NCBI GenBank assembly: GCA_947095585.1
Contig: OX352764.1
Coordinates: forward strand, 6,991,001-7,055,000
Origin: Nephrocerus scutellatus
Taxonomy: Eukaryota > Arthropoda > Insecta > Diptera > Pipunculidae
DNA length: 64,000 nt
Reading direction: 5' to 3'
Part shown: positions 23,803 to 34,588 of the stretch, one piece after another
Numbering within the stretch: position 1 is the stretch's first letter
Layout: the number at the start of each line of letters is the position of its first letter
Notes under the pieces: model-generated
Database searches by the model: none
Told to the model about the DNA's origin: nothing
The model's input: the letters and a program-made list of their open reading frames with translations, nothing else
Program-made: the position numbers and the translations under genes

Positions 23803-25080
23803 AGTTTTAATTATGCATTTTGGAATAAGAGATGAACAAATTCATTTACTACAGACGGGTGATTCTTTTAGTTAAACAAATAACAACTTGGCTAATGGTA
23901 ATAGATGGAATGGAATGGAATGGTAGGGAAGTAGATGTAAAGCAAAACACGAAATTAATTTGGTAGAAAAACTGTATTTCTACATTGTACGCGGTCAGTT
24001 ATCAGCAGAATAGGACGAACAAGCGAACAACACAGAATTCTTCAGAATTGCAGGTGGCCGTAACTATCTCTGACTGGTGGAAGTGCGATCAAACCTCCAC
24101 GTGGTGGCCGCCGGTAATTTTCCTCCAAATACATGAAAAGCTAAATGATCTAGTCCCTTCAAAGTAAGTTTGGCGCGAGGCCAAACGTAAAACGAGGCCC
24201 GTAAAAAACGATTATTATGGAATCCAAAATCCGCCTCGGATACACTGATGAACGACGACGATTACGGCAACAAAAACTGCTAAACGATTTAAGAATTTTC
24301 TCATAAAACAGAGCTCGGGCTGCACAGCAGCTAGCCGATAACCTCTCCAAATAATGGGTGATCAATTTAGAGGTATCGCTTTTAAATTAAAATAAATCAA
24401 CAAACAATTGATTGGGCAATCTTTATTATTTTTGCTTAGAACCATTCATGAAATTTATTTTTTGAAGATAATCCCTTTCAAATGTTGGCCGCAACTGCGT
24501 CGTAATTCGGCCATCCGTAAACACCAATTTTAAATGACTCGCTCGAGGACTTCGGTCGGTATCTCGCGATATTTTGAGAAAATAAAATTCTGGAAAATTT
24601 AGAAAACGTTAATTGGTTATGTTTTGAGTAAAATAACTCATTTGAATGTTTTCAGTGAAATGAAAACTCTGGAAAAACGCATTTCAGCCTAAATTAAAAT
24701 TTGTGTTGATTCGCGATCTGTCAAACAAAAGTCGTTATTTCTTTCTGTTCCAATAGATTCCAATTGTTTCGGTTACGTGCGCTAATGTCATTTGACAGCT
24801 GATCTATTAACACGGTCTATTTTTTGCTACCTGTCAACGCATCCCAATGATTCCGACCGACATTCCAGTAGGAGTAGACTTTAAGCGCTTGCAATTTAGG
24901 CTCCGGTTTGCATTCGCAATTACAACAAATAAATCAGTTTTCGCGGCATTAACCTTGAAAATCCATGCTTCCATGGTCAATTGTATGTCGCCTATTCCAG
25001 TGTCAGAAAACCATCAACGTTGTTTGCTTACGCGCCAGACAGCAAAACAAATAAAAATCAGTGCGTGTAACTTTCTCTGA
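23803..25080. other. Intergenic, no supported gene
   Basis: Spacer between asteroid and the F-box gene. Open frames at 23985-24167, 24159-24365 and 24847-25080 lack motifs. Nothing else recognised. Confidence 0.4.
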
Positions 25081-25255
25081 AAGACCCTAAAAAGACTACT
25101 GAAAAGACCCCCAAAATACCCACAAAAAATTCATCAAAAGACCCTCAATAAACCCTCAGAAGACCCCAAAAAGACCCCCCAGAGGACCCTCAAAAGACAA
25201 TACCGAATTTCATACAAATCGGTAGAGAAATTACTTAGTTCCCACAATTTAAAAA
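25081..25255. repeat. CCCAAAAGA-type simple repeat plus inverted 118-bp unit
   Basis: 25081-25200 is a run of degenerate GACCCTCAAAA/GACCCCCAAAA units. It passes directly into 25200-25250, which reads ACCGAATTTCATACAAATCG then TTACTTAGTTCC, the reverse complement of part of the 118-bp unit at 19.4-19.8 kb. A similar degenerate CAAAAGACC run occurs at 48050-48160. Confidence 0.6.
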
Positions 25256-25280
25256 TGTAACATAATATTGGTCAAACTCA

Positions 25281-25492
25281 TGTCGTATTTTTTGTTTCTT
25301 TTAGCACTCTGCGCTCGAGCTCAGATTTTTTTTCGAAAAAACGAACACGAAAGCCGAGAATCTTTTGTTTACATGGTTCTGTTGCATGTGTTGTTGTTGT
25401 AGTTAATGAAAAGAGGGGTAAATCTTGCAAAATACGAACAAATTGACAGCAAAAAAATCAATCTGCGCTAGATTGAAAAAAAAAACACGACA
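25281..25492 (+). mobile_element. MITE family A, copy 1 (TCA duplication)
   Basis: 212-bp element starting TGTCGTATTTTTTG and ending AAAAAACACGACA, inverted to each other, and flanked on both sides by TCA (25278-25280 and 25493-25495). Core blocks shared with the other copies: GAGAATCTTTTGTTTACAT, TTGCATGTGTTGTTGTTGT and AGAGGGGTAAATCT. No coding capacity. This is the shortest of the four copies. Confidence 0.85.
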
Positions 25493-25812
25493 TCAGAATC
25501 GCAAAACAAAATTATTTTTGATACTCATCCTCACCGCCGAAAAAGTAGTTTCACTTACAAAAATGTCGTATATCACGAAATAGTGATGTTCAAGCAAACA
25601 AACAAATGCTTTGTTTCAATTGGTTTTCTATGACATTGCAATCGAAATGAAATGTAAATAAAACACATTGAGATTCATTGTGATTTCAAATTTAATGAAA
25701 GAAAGTAGGTTTGAGGTTTTTTTTCTCATTTTTACTTTGATTTGACATTTCAAATAGCTTTTCACAAGTTCACAAACAAATTTATTCAAATTTAAGTCAA
25801 CTAGTATTTTAA
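25493..25812. other. Spacer between two small transposons
   Basis: AT-rich, no gene or motif recognised. Confidence 0.4.
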
Positions 25813-25940
25813 GGCTTATTTTATTTGCCGAGGAACAACAACAATTGCACTGTCGAATTCCTTCTATGGAATTGTGAAAACCTGCTGTTTGGCTGGTTTT
25901 GACATTCGAAATCCGAACTCGCTCGGCAAATAAAATGCAG
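25813..25940. mobile_element. Short inverted-repeat element, family F, copy 2
   Basis: Left end GGCTTATTTTATTTGCCGAG and right end CTCGGCAAATAAAATGCAG are inverted. The core shares CAACAACAATTG, ATTCCTTCT and AAAACCTGCTGTTTGGCTGG with copy 1 at 18912-19050. TTTAA lies outside each end (5' at about 25808, 3' at about 25942), a possible but unproven target duplication. Confidence 0.7.
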
Positions 25941-26206
25941 TTTTAATATAAATAAATTGAAAATACGATTTTTGTTTAAATACGATAAAATTATGCACCT
26001 GTACGATAATCGCCATCTTCAATTCTTCAGAGTTGCTAACACTGGTACGTTGGAAAAGACAGTTACTCGTTATTCGCAAATACGCATTTTCTGGATTATT
26101 GTCCTATTTTCGTCAGGTTGCCTGTGCAGTTAAAAGATTTTTTAAAAAACTACATTTTTACGTTTTCATAAATCATAATTCATAACATAAGATAAATTGA
26201 AATTAA

Positions 26207-29200
26207 ATGCGTGTCCGTGGAATAACAATCGATCAACTTCCAATGGAGGTAAGTTTGTTGATAAAAATAAGAGTTGTGTTATGAATACGAAGGTGGACGA
26301 AAAAGAAAACGGAAGTTTCCAAACTCTTTTTAACTTTCAACATATTTACCTCAAAACTCAATGGTCTTCTTCCATCTGGTCACTATACCGATATTTAAAA
26401 ACAAATTCGTTTCTGCAGCCTTGATCCTTTCATATGAAAGTCAAACTCATCCGGTATCCAAATTCTCTCCATTATTTTCTCTTTGTTCATGGGTGAAGTG
26501 ATAAAAATCTGGCCAAAAATCCCCTGAATCGGTTTAAAGCATCTGCCAAAATGTGCGAGACAGCACCAGTACATTGCGTTTTCAAATTCTTTATACTAAC
26601 TTTGCGTCGGCATGGTGCTTCTGCTTCTAGACACCTACTTCACAGGCAGCTCTCATGTTCTTCTGGAGTCCTTTCGGTGCATATAACCTATCGTCGTAGA
26701 AAGGACAAGCTAACTTGTTGTTGTAGCAACTCGAGTGATCTAATCTCAAACCTGTTGACGATCTTTGGCCCAATGTCTTGATAGGTATTGGGGTCCTTTC
26801 GGTGCGTAGAACCAATCGTCGTGGAAAGAAAGCTAACTTGTTGGCCAGATCGCTGTGGTTTAGGGCTGAGGGACCACAGAACTGAGCTTGTCCCATTCAC
26901 CAGGAAATACAAATCCAAATATCGTCTATAAAAGGTATAACCTTAACTTTATCTGATAAAGCCCAGTATTTGGGTCTAATTTTGGACAGAAAGCTGAACT
27001 CAAACCTAACATGCAAGAAAGAGTTCGTAAAGCCACTGTGGCACTTTTCTCATGCAAAAAAGCCATTGGTACCAGATGGGGTCTTCAACCCATATTACCC
27101 ATTGGATATATACAGCGGTAGTAAGACCTACTCTTCTATACGGTGTGTCTGTATGGTGGACTGCCTTATATAAGAAAGTAAATCTTGACAAACTAAGCAA
27201 AGTCCAAAGATGACCTAGTCTATGTGTGAGCGGATAGCTTCGTACAACCCCCTCCGACGCACTGGACATTCTGTTCAACCTTAGACCCGTCGACCGTAGC
27301 TGCTGTGTGCGTCGTGGCTCAGTGGATAAGTGCATGGACTTCTGAGCAGAAGATTCGTGGTTCGAATCCCAGTAACACCAAAAGTATTTATCACGGTCCC
27401 ACCTCTCACGAATGTGTGACAAACGTCCGAGAGTAATCACTTGTCATTTAAAGCTTCTCAATTTGTCGTACGGATATGACATTAATTGTATGTCCCCTCC
27501 ATTTGTGTGCAAAAATATACATGCACAACAGAAATGGTCGCGAGAAGAGCTAGGCCTTGGGCCACAACGGTCTGTCGCGCCGATTATCATTATTTAAGTA
27601 GTTGCTAGCTTGGCTATTCGCCTAAACGCTATCGCTCAGTATCAGTATCTCTCTGATGACAGAGTTGGCGAAGGGTGTTTTCTCAAAAAGGCTAAATCTT
27701 AGTCTCTCGTTTCGTCTTCTTAATCAGTAGTGTTTTAAAGGTTGAGATTATGGCGATCAATGAAGCCTTAAATTGAGAAACGTCATATTCGCTAAGGATA
27801 TCCGTATATTTTTGGATAGCCAAGCTATAACAAAATCCCTGGAATCCGTCTCCACGAAATCAATTCTAGCCCTAAACTGCCGATCATCTCTCATGGGGAT
27901 TGCGGAACAGTTAAATATTCACTGGCTGACATTGTCTGCCGGTGCACAGAAAAATTCCGGTAACTGTATGACTGACGAACTCCCCTACGATGAGCTGCAC
28001 TACCCTTCTTACCTGAATATGGTTCTCCAGGCATGCCAATCGCTACATGCAAACTCATATTACAGCGGGATGCCAATAAAAAAAATTAATCGTGGGTGGT
28101 CAGACGGTATAATTTGCTTCGCGACAAAGCAGATCTGGCCCAAGCTGGATCCGAAACGCTTCAAGTGTTTGATCTCTCAAAGAAGATCGCAAATCGGTGC
28201 TATTTCAGGTGTCATCACTGGACACTGTCTCATAGGAAAGCATGCAGCAAGGCTTGGCATCTTCTCGAATGATTTCAGCAGTAGCTGCATCAGTAAGGAG
28301 GTACATGCCCAGCCCTCTCCCAAAAACGTAAACTCCATAAGGGAGCTTTCTTCTACAACGAGATTAATTATTTAATCCATAGTGACATTAGCAGTATCCT
28401 ACGCTTTAAAAAAAACTTTCTTGAGGCACGTGTTATCACAATACTCATTAGCAGTATCCTACGCTTTATACGAGTAGTTGGGAACAAATTTCTTGATGCA
28501 CGTTTATCACAATGTACCATTATTGATCTAAGTGTGTCGGTTTTCACTGACAGCCAACTTAACCTAACCTAACCAGGGGTTGTTGTTTTGTTTAACTGAA
28601 TCACCATTTTCTGAACCAAACTTGCAGAAACTTTTTGGAGAACCAAGCTCTTCTTGAATTCCATTCATACAAAATACCGACAGTCTAATCTATTCAACTT
28701 ATTTTCAATCGTAAGCAACAAATGTTTTCAATATTTTCCTCTGTAATAGAGTTGTAGTAGCAGTAGTCGATACGTTGCCACCATATCTTCGCATGATTCT
28801 GGTTTGGAATAATTTTTCTCAAACAACGATCCCTTTTCGATTTATTGTTTTTTCAAAATTGCTCTACTTTGCCCCACTCATGGACGCGTGGTACTCCATC
28901 TGTAGAATTAATTTTTTATATTAGGTCGTGAACTTTTCAATTCACCCTCGTATTTAACAGATAATAAAAAATTTAGAAAAAATAAAAAAACTTTTAAAAA
29001 ACTTACTTTCCAGATGATCGTTGAAATATTTCGCTATTTAAGTTTTAGCGATCTACAGTGTGCAGCGTTGACTTGCCGTCGATGGCTGGAGGCTTCAAAG
29101 AGTAAGGAATTCATGGAAAAAATGATTGTCCGCCTTACCAAAAGGTCCGCTCGTGGTGAATATCTACCTGCTCGACTATTCCTGAACAGCAAACGATCAT

Positions 29201-30845
29201 TTCCCAATGTTTTCCTATCACAAGACGCTTCTAACATACCGATGAAGTTTTTTAAGCATATGGGCAAGGCTGCAGTGGCGCTTACATTCGACGAGAATAG
29301 TCTTTGTTATAAGGAATTCCTTGCAGTCCTTAAGAACCTATGTCATCTTAAAACATTGAAGATTTTGGGCAGCTATTCGCCTTTCGTGGATGGACAATTC
29401 CTTGCATCTCCGACTGACCGGAATGCTATCGCTAAGACAATGAGAAAAATTCGTAAACTGTCAATCATAAATTCGACCATTTCCGATGTCGACCTTTTGT
29501 ATTTAGCGTCGCTTATGCCTGAGTTAGAGTCTCTCGACTTGAGAGGGTATACAATAATCCCTAATACGAAAGACATCTTGATATCTGTTGCGATCGAACA
29601 ACTGCTGGCTAAACAACCAAGACGATCAAATCTTACTTTCAAATCCATTTGCGGTATAATTGCAACACATCAAGCAACGTTACATAAATTGAAATTTAGC
29701 GCTACATGTTTTGATGAAGATACATTGTCGGCTATGTGCCAACTCAAGCTGCAAACTTTATTTCTATTGTCGATTTATTCCATTGACACAATTGCTTTTT
29801 CTGGCTTTCTGCAGACACAGAGCAATTTGCGACATCTAAATCTCTCCTCCTCTTTTTTTGTGACAGATGACTGCGTTGAGACTATAGTCGAAACATCAAA
29901 GAGTCTGGAGATACTTAACCTTGAAGATTGTTTAGGAATCACCAATTCCGGAATGTTGGCAATAGCGAAACTTCGGAGGCTTCGAAGTCTCAATATATCA
30001 AGATGCCATAGAATTACAAGTGAGGGAATTATCGATAGTATCGCAAGGGTTACGAATAGGGTGCTTCAGCAGCTGTTCATGTCCGAACTGGAACTTAGTG
30101 AGGAATGTGTCAAACTTTGTGCGCTGCATTCACCCGATTTGCGTGTCTTAGATTTAAGCAACTGCGATCGAGGCGTAACTGATCGCTCAGTGCAAGCCAT
30201 AATCCAGAATGTAAAATGGCTGAGAGAACTTAGGCTGGACGAGTGTTTTAAGGTGAGTTAATTTAGATTTGTTCTTCTATGTCTTCCTTTATAACTGTCA
30301 TGCTTTCACGTGTAGATAACCGATGCAGCTCTCACAGAGCTTAATGGCGGTGCCTCTATACAACAGCTGAAAGGCTTGCGCTCACTAAACCTTAGGGGCT
30401 GCAAACAAATCTCCGATATCCCGTTCAAGTCTAGCTTTAAGTTTAACGAATTGTGTCATCTGAATTTGTCCAAATGCGGGAAGATATCCGTTATCGGCAT
30501 CGAGGCGTTTGCTAATAATTGTCCTGCGATAGAAGAGCTTGACCTCTCAAATTGTACCAAAATTAACGACAAAAGTATCAAAGTGATATCAAAACAATTA
30601 AGACGCCTTAAGACGCTTCGCTTGAACGGGTGTAAACAGCTGACTAGCAAGTCTTTAAATTCGATCCAAGCCAATTGTAAAGTACTACAGGTGGGTAACA
30701 AATATATTTTGTTTTTTTTTAAATTTTTGTTTCTATCATAAAATTTGTTCTGCAGACCCTTTCAGTGCTCAACTGCTCGTTAGCAGTTAAAAACATGGTG
30801 ATCACTTTAGGTGAAACGTGCTCTATTCTTCGTGTGATACGCTAA
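26207..30845 (+). CDS. F-box and leucine-rich-repeat protein, 4 exons
   Basis: Exons 26207-26248, 29014-30252, 30316-30690 and 30756-30845 all join in phase 0 at GT-AG junctions and give 581 residues. The 42-nt first exon encodes MRVRGITIDQLPME and completes the F-box: LPME|MIVEIFRYL...C..RRW (residues about 10-50). An ORF caller starting at 29014 would lose its conserved leucine-proline start. From about residue 110 to the end come leucine-rich repeats of the cysteine-containing AMN1/SKP2 type (for example LRSLNISRCHRITSEGI and LRLDECFKITDAAL). By family knowledge such proteins are substrate receptors of SCF (Skp1-Cullin-F-box) ubiquitin ligases; the substrate is unknown. Intron 1 is 2,765 bp and consists largely of transposon relics; introns 2 and 3 are 63 and 65 bp. 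I cannot name the Drosophila orthologue. Confidence 0.88.
26560..28575 (+). mobile_element. Non-LTR retrotransposon relic inside F-box intron 1
   Basis: Plus-strand frames read, in order: an RT C-terminal region (YLGLILDRKLNSNLTCK at about 26960-27020, then TYSSIRCVCMVDCLI), an RNase H start (IFLDSQA at about 27800, then NCRSSLMGIAEQLNIHW), and a C-terminal GVITGHCLIGKHAARLGIF segment ending near 28375. The 3' end at 28530-28575 (CTAAGTGTGTCGGTTTTC, then repeated AACCTAACC) matches the inverted end of the relic at 39.5 kb. A short internal duplication (GGTCCTTTCGGTGC at 26667 and 26792) is present. The last 200 codons are open, but upstream frames are broken. A SINE at 27305-27597 interrupts it. 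Confidence 0.75.
27305..27597 (+). mobile_element. tRNA-derived SINE
   Basis: The head (about 27308-27378) has RNA polymerase III promoter boxes: A box TGGCTCAGTGG at 27315-27325 and B box GGTTCGAATCC at 27359-27369, separated as in a tRNA. A body of about 200 bp without coding capacity follows, ending in an ATTATCATTATTT tail. It splits the non-LTR relic reading frame, which resumes afterwards (SLAIRLNAIA). Near-identical 9-mers, GTAGCTGCT before and GTAGTTGCT after, look like an aged target duplication. Confidence 0.75.
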
Positions 30846-30904
30846 AACAAAAACTATGAAGAGTTCTTATTTGTACGCTGTAATTTGCATTGCTGTTTCC
30901 TTAA

Positions 30905-30910
30905 AATAAA
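30905..30910 (+). terminator. F-box gene polyadenylation signal
   Basis: AATAAA, 60 bp after the TAA stop at 30843-30845; the first canonical hexamer downstream. Confidence 0.6.
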
Positions 30911-31189
30911 GAAATGCCCAGAGTCAGACTTTAATATAATGATTACATATATCTGTTGTATTACCTTCCAACATGAGCTCTCTATTGGTTTAAAGTATGT
31001 TATGCGTTTATTAGTTTCAACTGAGTTTTCTTACAACAAATTTCTAAAAATAATTCTAAAAATAATTTTTTTTCTTATAAACTTTTTTATTCTATCGACT
31101 CGATTCGATTTTCAAAGACTTTTCTACAATCAATTCGTCAGCTGCACCATAGCTGGCCACAAGGAAAAGTGAAGGAGTAGAACCTCGTT

Positions 31190-32640
31190 AATCAACCATA
31201 GGTCGTCTGTCCCGAATGATGTACACGCCACGATGGGACCCCAGTCAAGGGTACGACACCGTGGTGCATCCTAACTAATATACGGGGTGCGGGGCTTTAC
31301 CACGGAAGAAAATAAAAGAAACAAAAAGGGAGATAATATTGGTACATCTATTGATGGTCGCCAATTGTCGTACAATTCATGTCTGAAGAGGACCGTGGAA
31401 TTATGCCTTCGTTGGCGGTGGCCACGTTAATCTAAAGACTGGTTCTGTAAGATTAGCGTGTTAGAGATTGCGTTAATGAAAGTGCTAGCAAGTATGTCCT
31501 TGGTATCTTTGTAGATTTCAAACAAAGGCGCATTTGACTACTTGTGTTGGAACAGTGTGATTGCGAAGTTTCACTCGCGGTTGCCCTCAGAGGTCCATTA
31601 AATGGAACCTCATGATGGATACCCTCTGGATCAGCAATCGGAAGTGTGTAACTGCGTGTGCGCGTATCCTGACGTTTTACTCCTCATGGTTGAAGGAGAA
31701 TCGCGGCTTGTGTTAGAGCGGAAGAGCGTAGAATTCATGTCGCTTTTTCATAGCTGGGGAATTGGTACTGAGGTAAGTGTTTCGTTGGAAAAAACAAAGA
31801 TGATGCTGCTGAAGGGCAGATTGTCTGCCAATAGGCTCCCGTCTGCCAGATTCAACGTAACTTACCTTAAGTATGCCAATGAAGTGAAATACTTGGAATC
31901 AGCAAGAGTGAGCGCATGAACTTTCAGGTTCATCTGCTTGAGCTCAGGAAGCGGTTCTTAAGTGTAATTGGGCCAATGCGCTGAGTTCTTAGGCGTGAAT
32001 GGGGCCTTGATAAGCGTGCGGTGCCTATCATATACGGCGGTCTTTTTGTTGCCTGTTCAACATATGGGACTGCTTGCTAAGGGTATGGCTAGGATTAATT
32101 CTGCTCAACGGGTCGAGCTACTTGCCTGCTTGCCGTTTTATCGTAGTCTCAACGGAGGCAATGCAGGTGTTAATGGGTATTCCCCCTCTTGACTTGGATG
32201 TGAGCCGAAGAAGCTTAGTCTTCAAGGTCAGAAGAACAAAGCCCTTCCTACAGTCTGACTATGTCTGTGGCTAACAGGACCCTAAGCCAGTGCAAGGTAC
32301 TTCTGAAAATAAGCATGTTGTCCAGATGACAAGCTTAGGGAAGACTGGTGGCACGTTCTTTGTGGGTGTCCGTTGTACTCTGAAGTTAGAAATCTGAATG
32401 CCATGGGGGTTCAGTGGCTAAACGGTGTGTATTATGTTGGAATGTTTGAATGGGTATGCGAGATTAGTGTTTGTGCGGCGAAGAACTAGGCAGCTTGGTG
32501 TTACGGATGTCGGCTTCGACAGACGGACCGACTAATTACGGACGATTGGACAGCTTGGACAGACATAGCGACGGAAACAACTGACTGACTAAGGGTTACT
32601 AGTCCCGAGTTGTAAGGAACTCAACTGGAGTAGTGTAATT
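31190..32640 (+). mobile_element. R1-like non-LTR retrotransposon relic
   Basis: Plus-strand frames read KTKMMLLKGRLSANRLPSAR then YLKYANEVKYL (31790-31900), then SERMNFQVHLLELRKRF and a stretch from IIYGGLFVACSTYGT onward. The order and wording (K.LLKG....R.P....LKYV.EVKYLG) are those of R1-clade reverse transcriptases after the catalytic box. Many stops and frameshifts. It lies between the convergent 3' ends of the F-box gene and Atg4. Confidence 0.7.
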
Positions 32641-32823
32641 GCTAGGCTAGTTACTGGCCGCTAGCTTTCACGTGATTGCTTTGACATCTAATCTCTTAAT
32701 GCTATAAATTCCAATCATCGCCCATAGTATCAGCTTCTAATACCCCACTGATTTTCAGCAAATTCACTTTTTAAAATAGAAATTACTATAAAATCACATA
32801 AAGGTATGAATTTTTTTCCCTCT

Positions 32824-32829
32824 TTTATT
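32824..32829 (-). terminator. Atg4 polyadenylation signal (candidate)
   Basis: TTTATT on the plus strand is AATAAA on the minus strand, about 230 bp beyond the Atg4 stop codon. The site is plausible, but other AT-rich hexamers are near. Confidence 0.4.
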
Positions 32830-33059
32830 TCATTATAATTTCTAGTGTATTAGTGTTATATAATTCATTAATTTATATTAGATTTTTGTTAAAAGAAGAT
32901 GCATAGTTAGTGGTTGAATCGGGTACTTTAGCTAGAGGTGATTGGGGGGAATAAAAAAAGGGTAAAGGTAAAGTAAACTCGAAGTAGACGTGTGAAGAGT
33001 CGAGATGGTAGAAAAATTATTTCATACTAATTATATACTTAAAACGTAACGATGTGTAA

Positions 33060-34588
33060 CTAGGAAATTATTTCAAAATCATCGTCAGAATCATTGACAG
33101 CTGTGCCATGTGGTCGTGTGTGATTGAGTTTCACAAAGTCTATGGGAAAGTAGGATGAAAAGATTATTCCCAAATGCCGTCAACCGATTTACACTCACCC
33201 TCGGATTCGCCATTGATACTGCTGTCGATGGACGATAAATTTCTGTAATGATCTGCTTTCGTAGGATTTGTCGTAGGAGTGGCAACCCCCATTGATTTCC
33301 ATTCGGGTAAACGCGTCTTTTGAATTTCAAACAACGGTTGAGTGCACGCGGGTATTACTTCGGTTTTCAGTTGATCAATTATTACTTCGAAACTGATGCG
33401 AGATTTGCAAAGGAAACACTAGGCCGAGGGATGGGGAAAGGCCAAAAAAAAAAAGAATAGCTAAAGAAATGTTACATATTTTGAGCGCGGTGCTCTGCTT
33501 ACCAGCGCCAAGGATGGATCCATTTGTTGAAAATTAATTCGTCCGGCGTATTTCTGATGGAAAGTCTCATCGAAATCGATTTCATCCTGTGAGGTCTTGT
33601 TGCCGACACTGCCCGACCGTTGAGTCGTGTGGGGATCAAGGAAAATAACTTCATCGTCGACGTATCCAATGAAGTAGAGCGCTTGATTTGGACGACCGCC
33701 TATCATGCCGACGCTACCGACTAGTTCGAAACAACGCTTTAGCGCAGGTATATAAATTGGATTGATGTCGCTCAATCCAAGCCTCAAAGGAATGATAAGC
33801 AACAGCGGTTTCCAGGTATCATCGTTGTTAGGGTTCTCCTGGCACAGGGAGACTGCAATTAATTACGATATGAAAAAAAAAGTTGCACAACATAACCCCA
33901 CGATACTCACGAATTTCGTCTGTGACTATTACATTGTCCATGGCCACGTGGACAACTATTGAACACCAGTCGTCGTATCGTACAAGTTTTCTGCAAAATT
34001 AACAGTTTACGCAAAGCATTACGTCTTTTCTGAATTGCAACTCACTTCAAGACCTGCGCTACAGTGTTCGGTCCAAACCATTGGCCAACTTTCTTGTCTT
34101 CCGAGTCGCCCATCAGAGCAATCTGATGAATTGAGAAGAAACTTTTGCGAGAGTCCTCAAAACGATTGACAATCTTCAAGTACGTAGAGTCATGGGACTG
34201 CGTTGTCCAGAACCATTCGCGACCTAAATGCAAGTCAATGAGAGCCTGAGCAAGGACCATCTGACCGCAACGTAACATGCAACCCCATCCTTTGTCTGTG
34301 GTCAATTGTGGTGCGCCAAGTGGCACGAACCCTCTTCGATAGGTGCACCACAATTTCGATTGAATGTCGCGGCGGATCAATTCCAATTCTGCGAAGAAAA
34401 TTTATTACAAATGCATACACTCGAGACGGTTATAAAGTATAAATCTTACCATGAATCGCATTATAGCTCTTGCCCAATACCCAAACAGTTGTATTTACCT
34501 TGGGTATGTCGTCGGGCTCCGAGCTGCCCACACCAACTCCAGAGAGGACACCATCTGTGCCTAGATATGCATCAAATACGCTGTCCAT
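33060..34588 (-). CDS. Atg4 autophagy cysteine protease, 6 exons
   Basis: Minus-strand exons in order: 34588-34450, 34388-34046, 33990-33911, 33852-33503, 33418-33199 and 33139-33060. All junctions are GT-AG and phases agree, giving 403 residues, the usual family length (human ATG4B 393). Catalytic cysteine C83 sits in DKGWGCMLR, and the Asp/His pair D260 and H262 in FLDPH; QVLKKLVRYDDW and VAMDN are family blocks. The small last exon supplies the C-terminus DSDDDFEIIS, whose FEII is an LC3-interacting motif placed as in human ATG4B. Atg4 cleaves Atg8/LC3 precursors and removes Atg8 from lipid. The start chosen (MDSVFDAYLG) fits the family N-terminus; an in-frame extension upstream (ORF to 34738) looks untranslated. 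It converges with the F-box gene and diverges from the 37.4-kb gene. Confidence 0.93.

Noticed and set aside
27308..27378. Possible functional tRNA gene
   Set aside because: The acceptor stem does not pair as in a true tRNA, there is no nearby T-run terminator, and a SINE body and tail follow; best read as a SINE head.
30253..30261. F-box gene ending shortly after LDECFK
   Set aside because: The stop arises only by reading through a consensus donor (AAG|GTGAGT); splicing to 30316 continues the leucine-rich repeats in phase.
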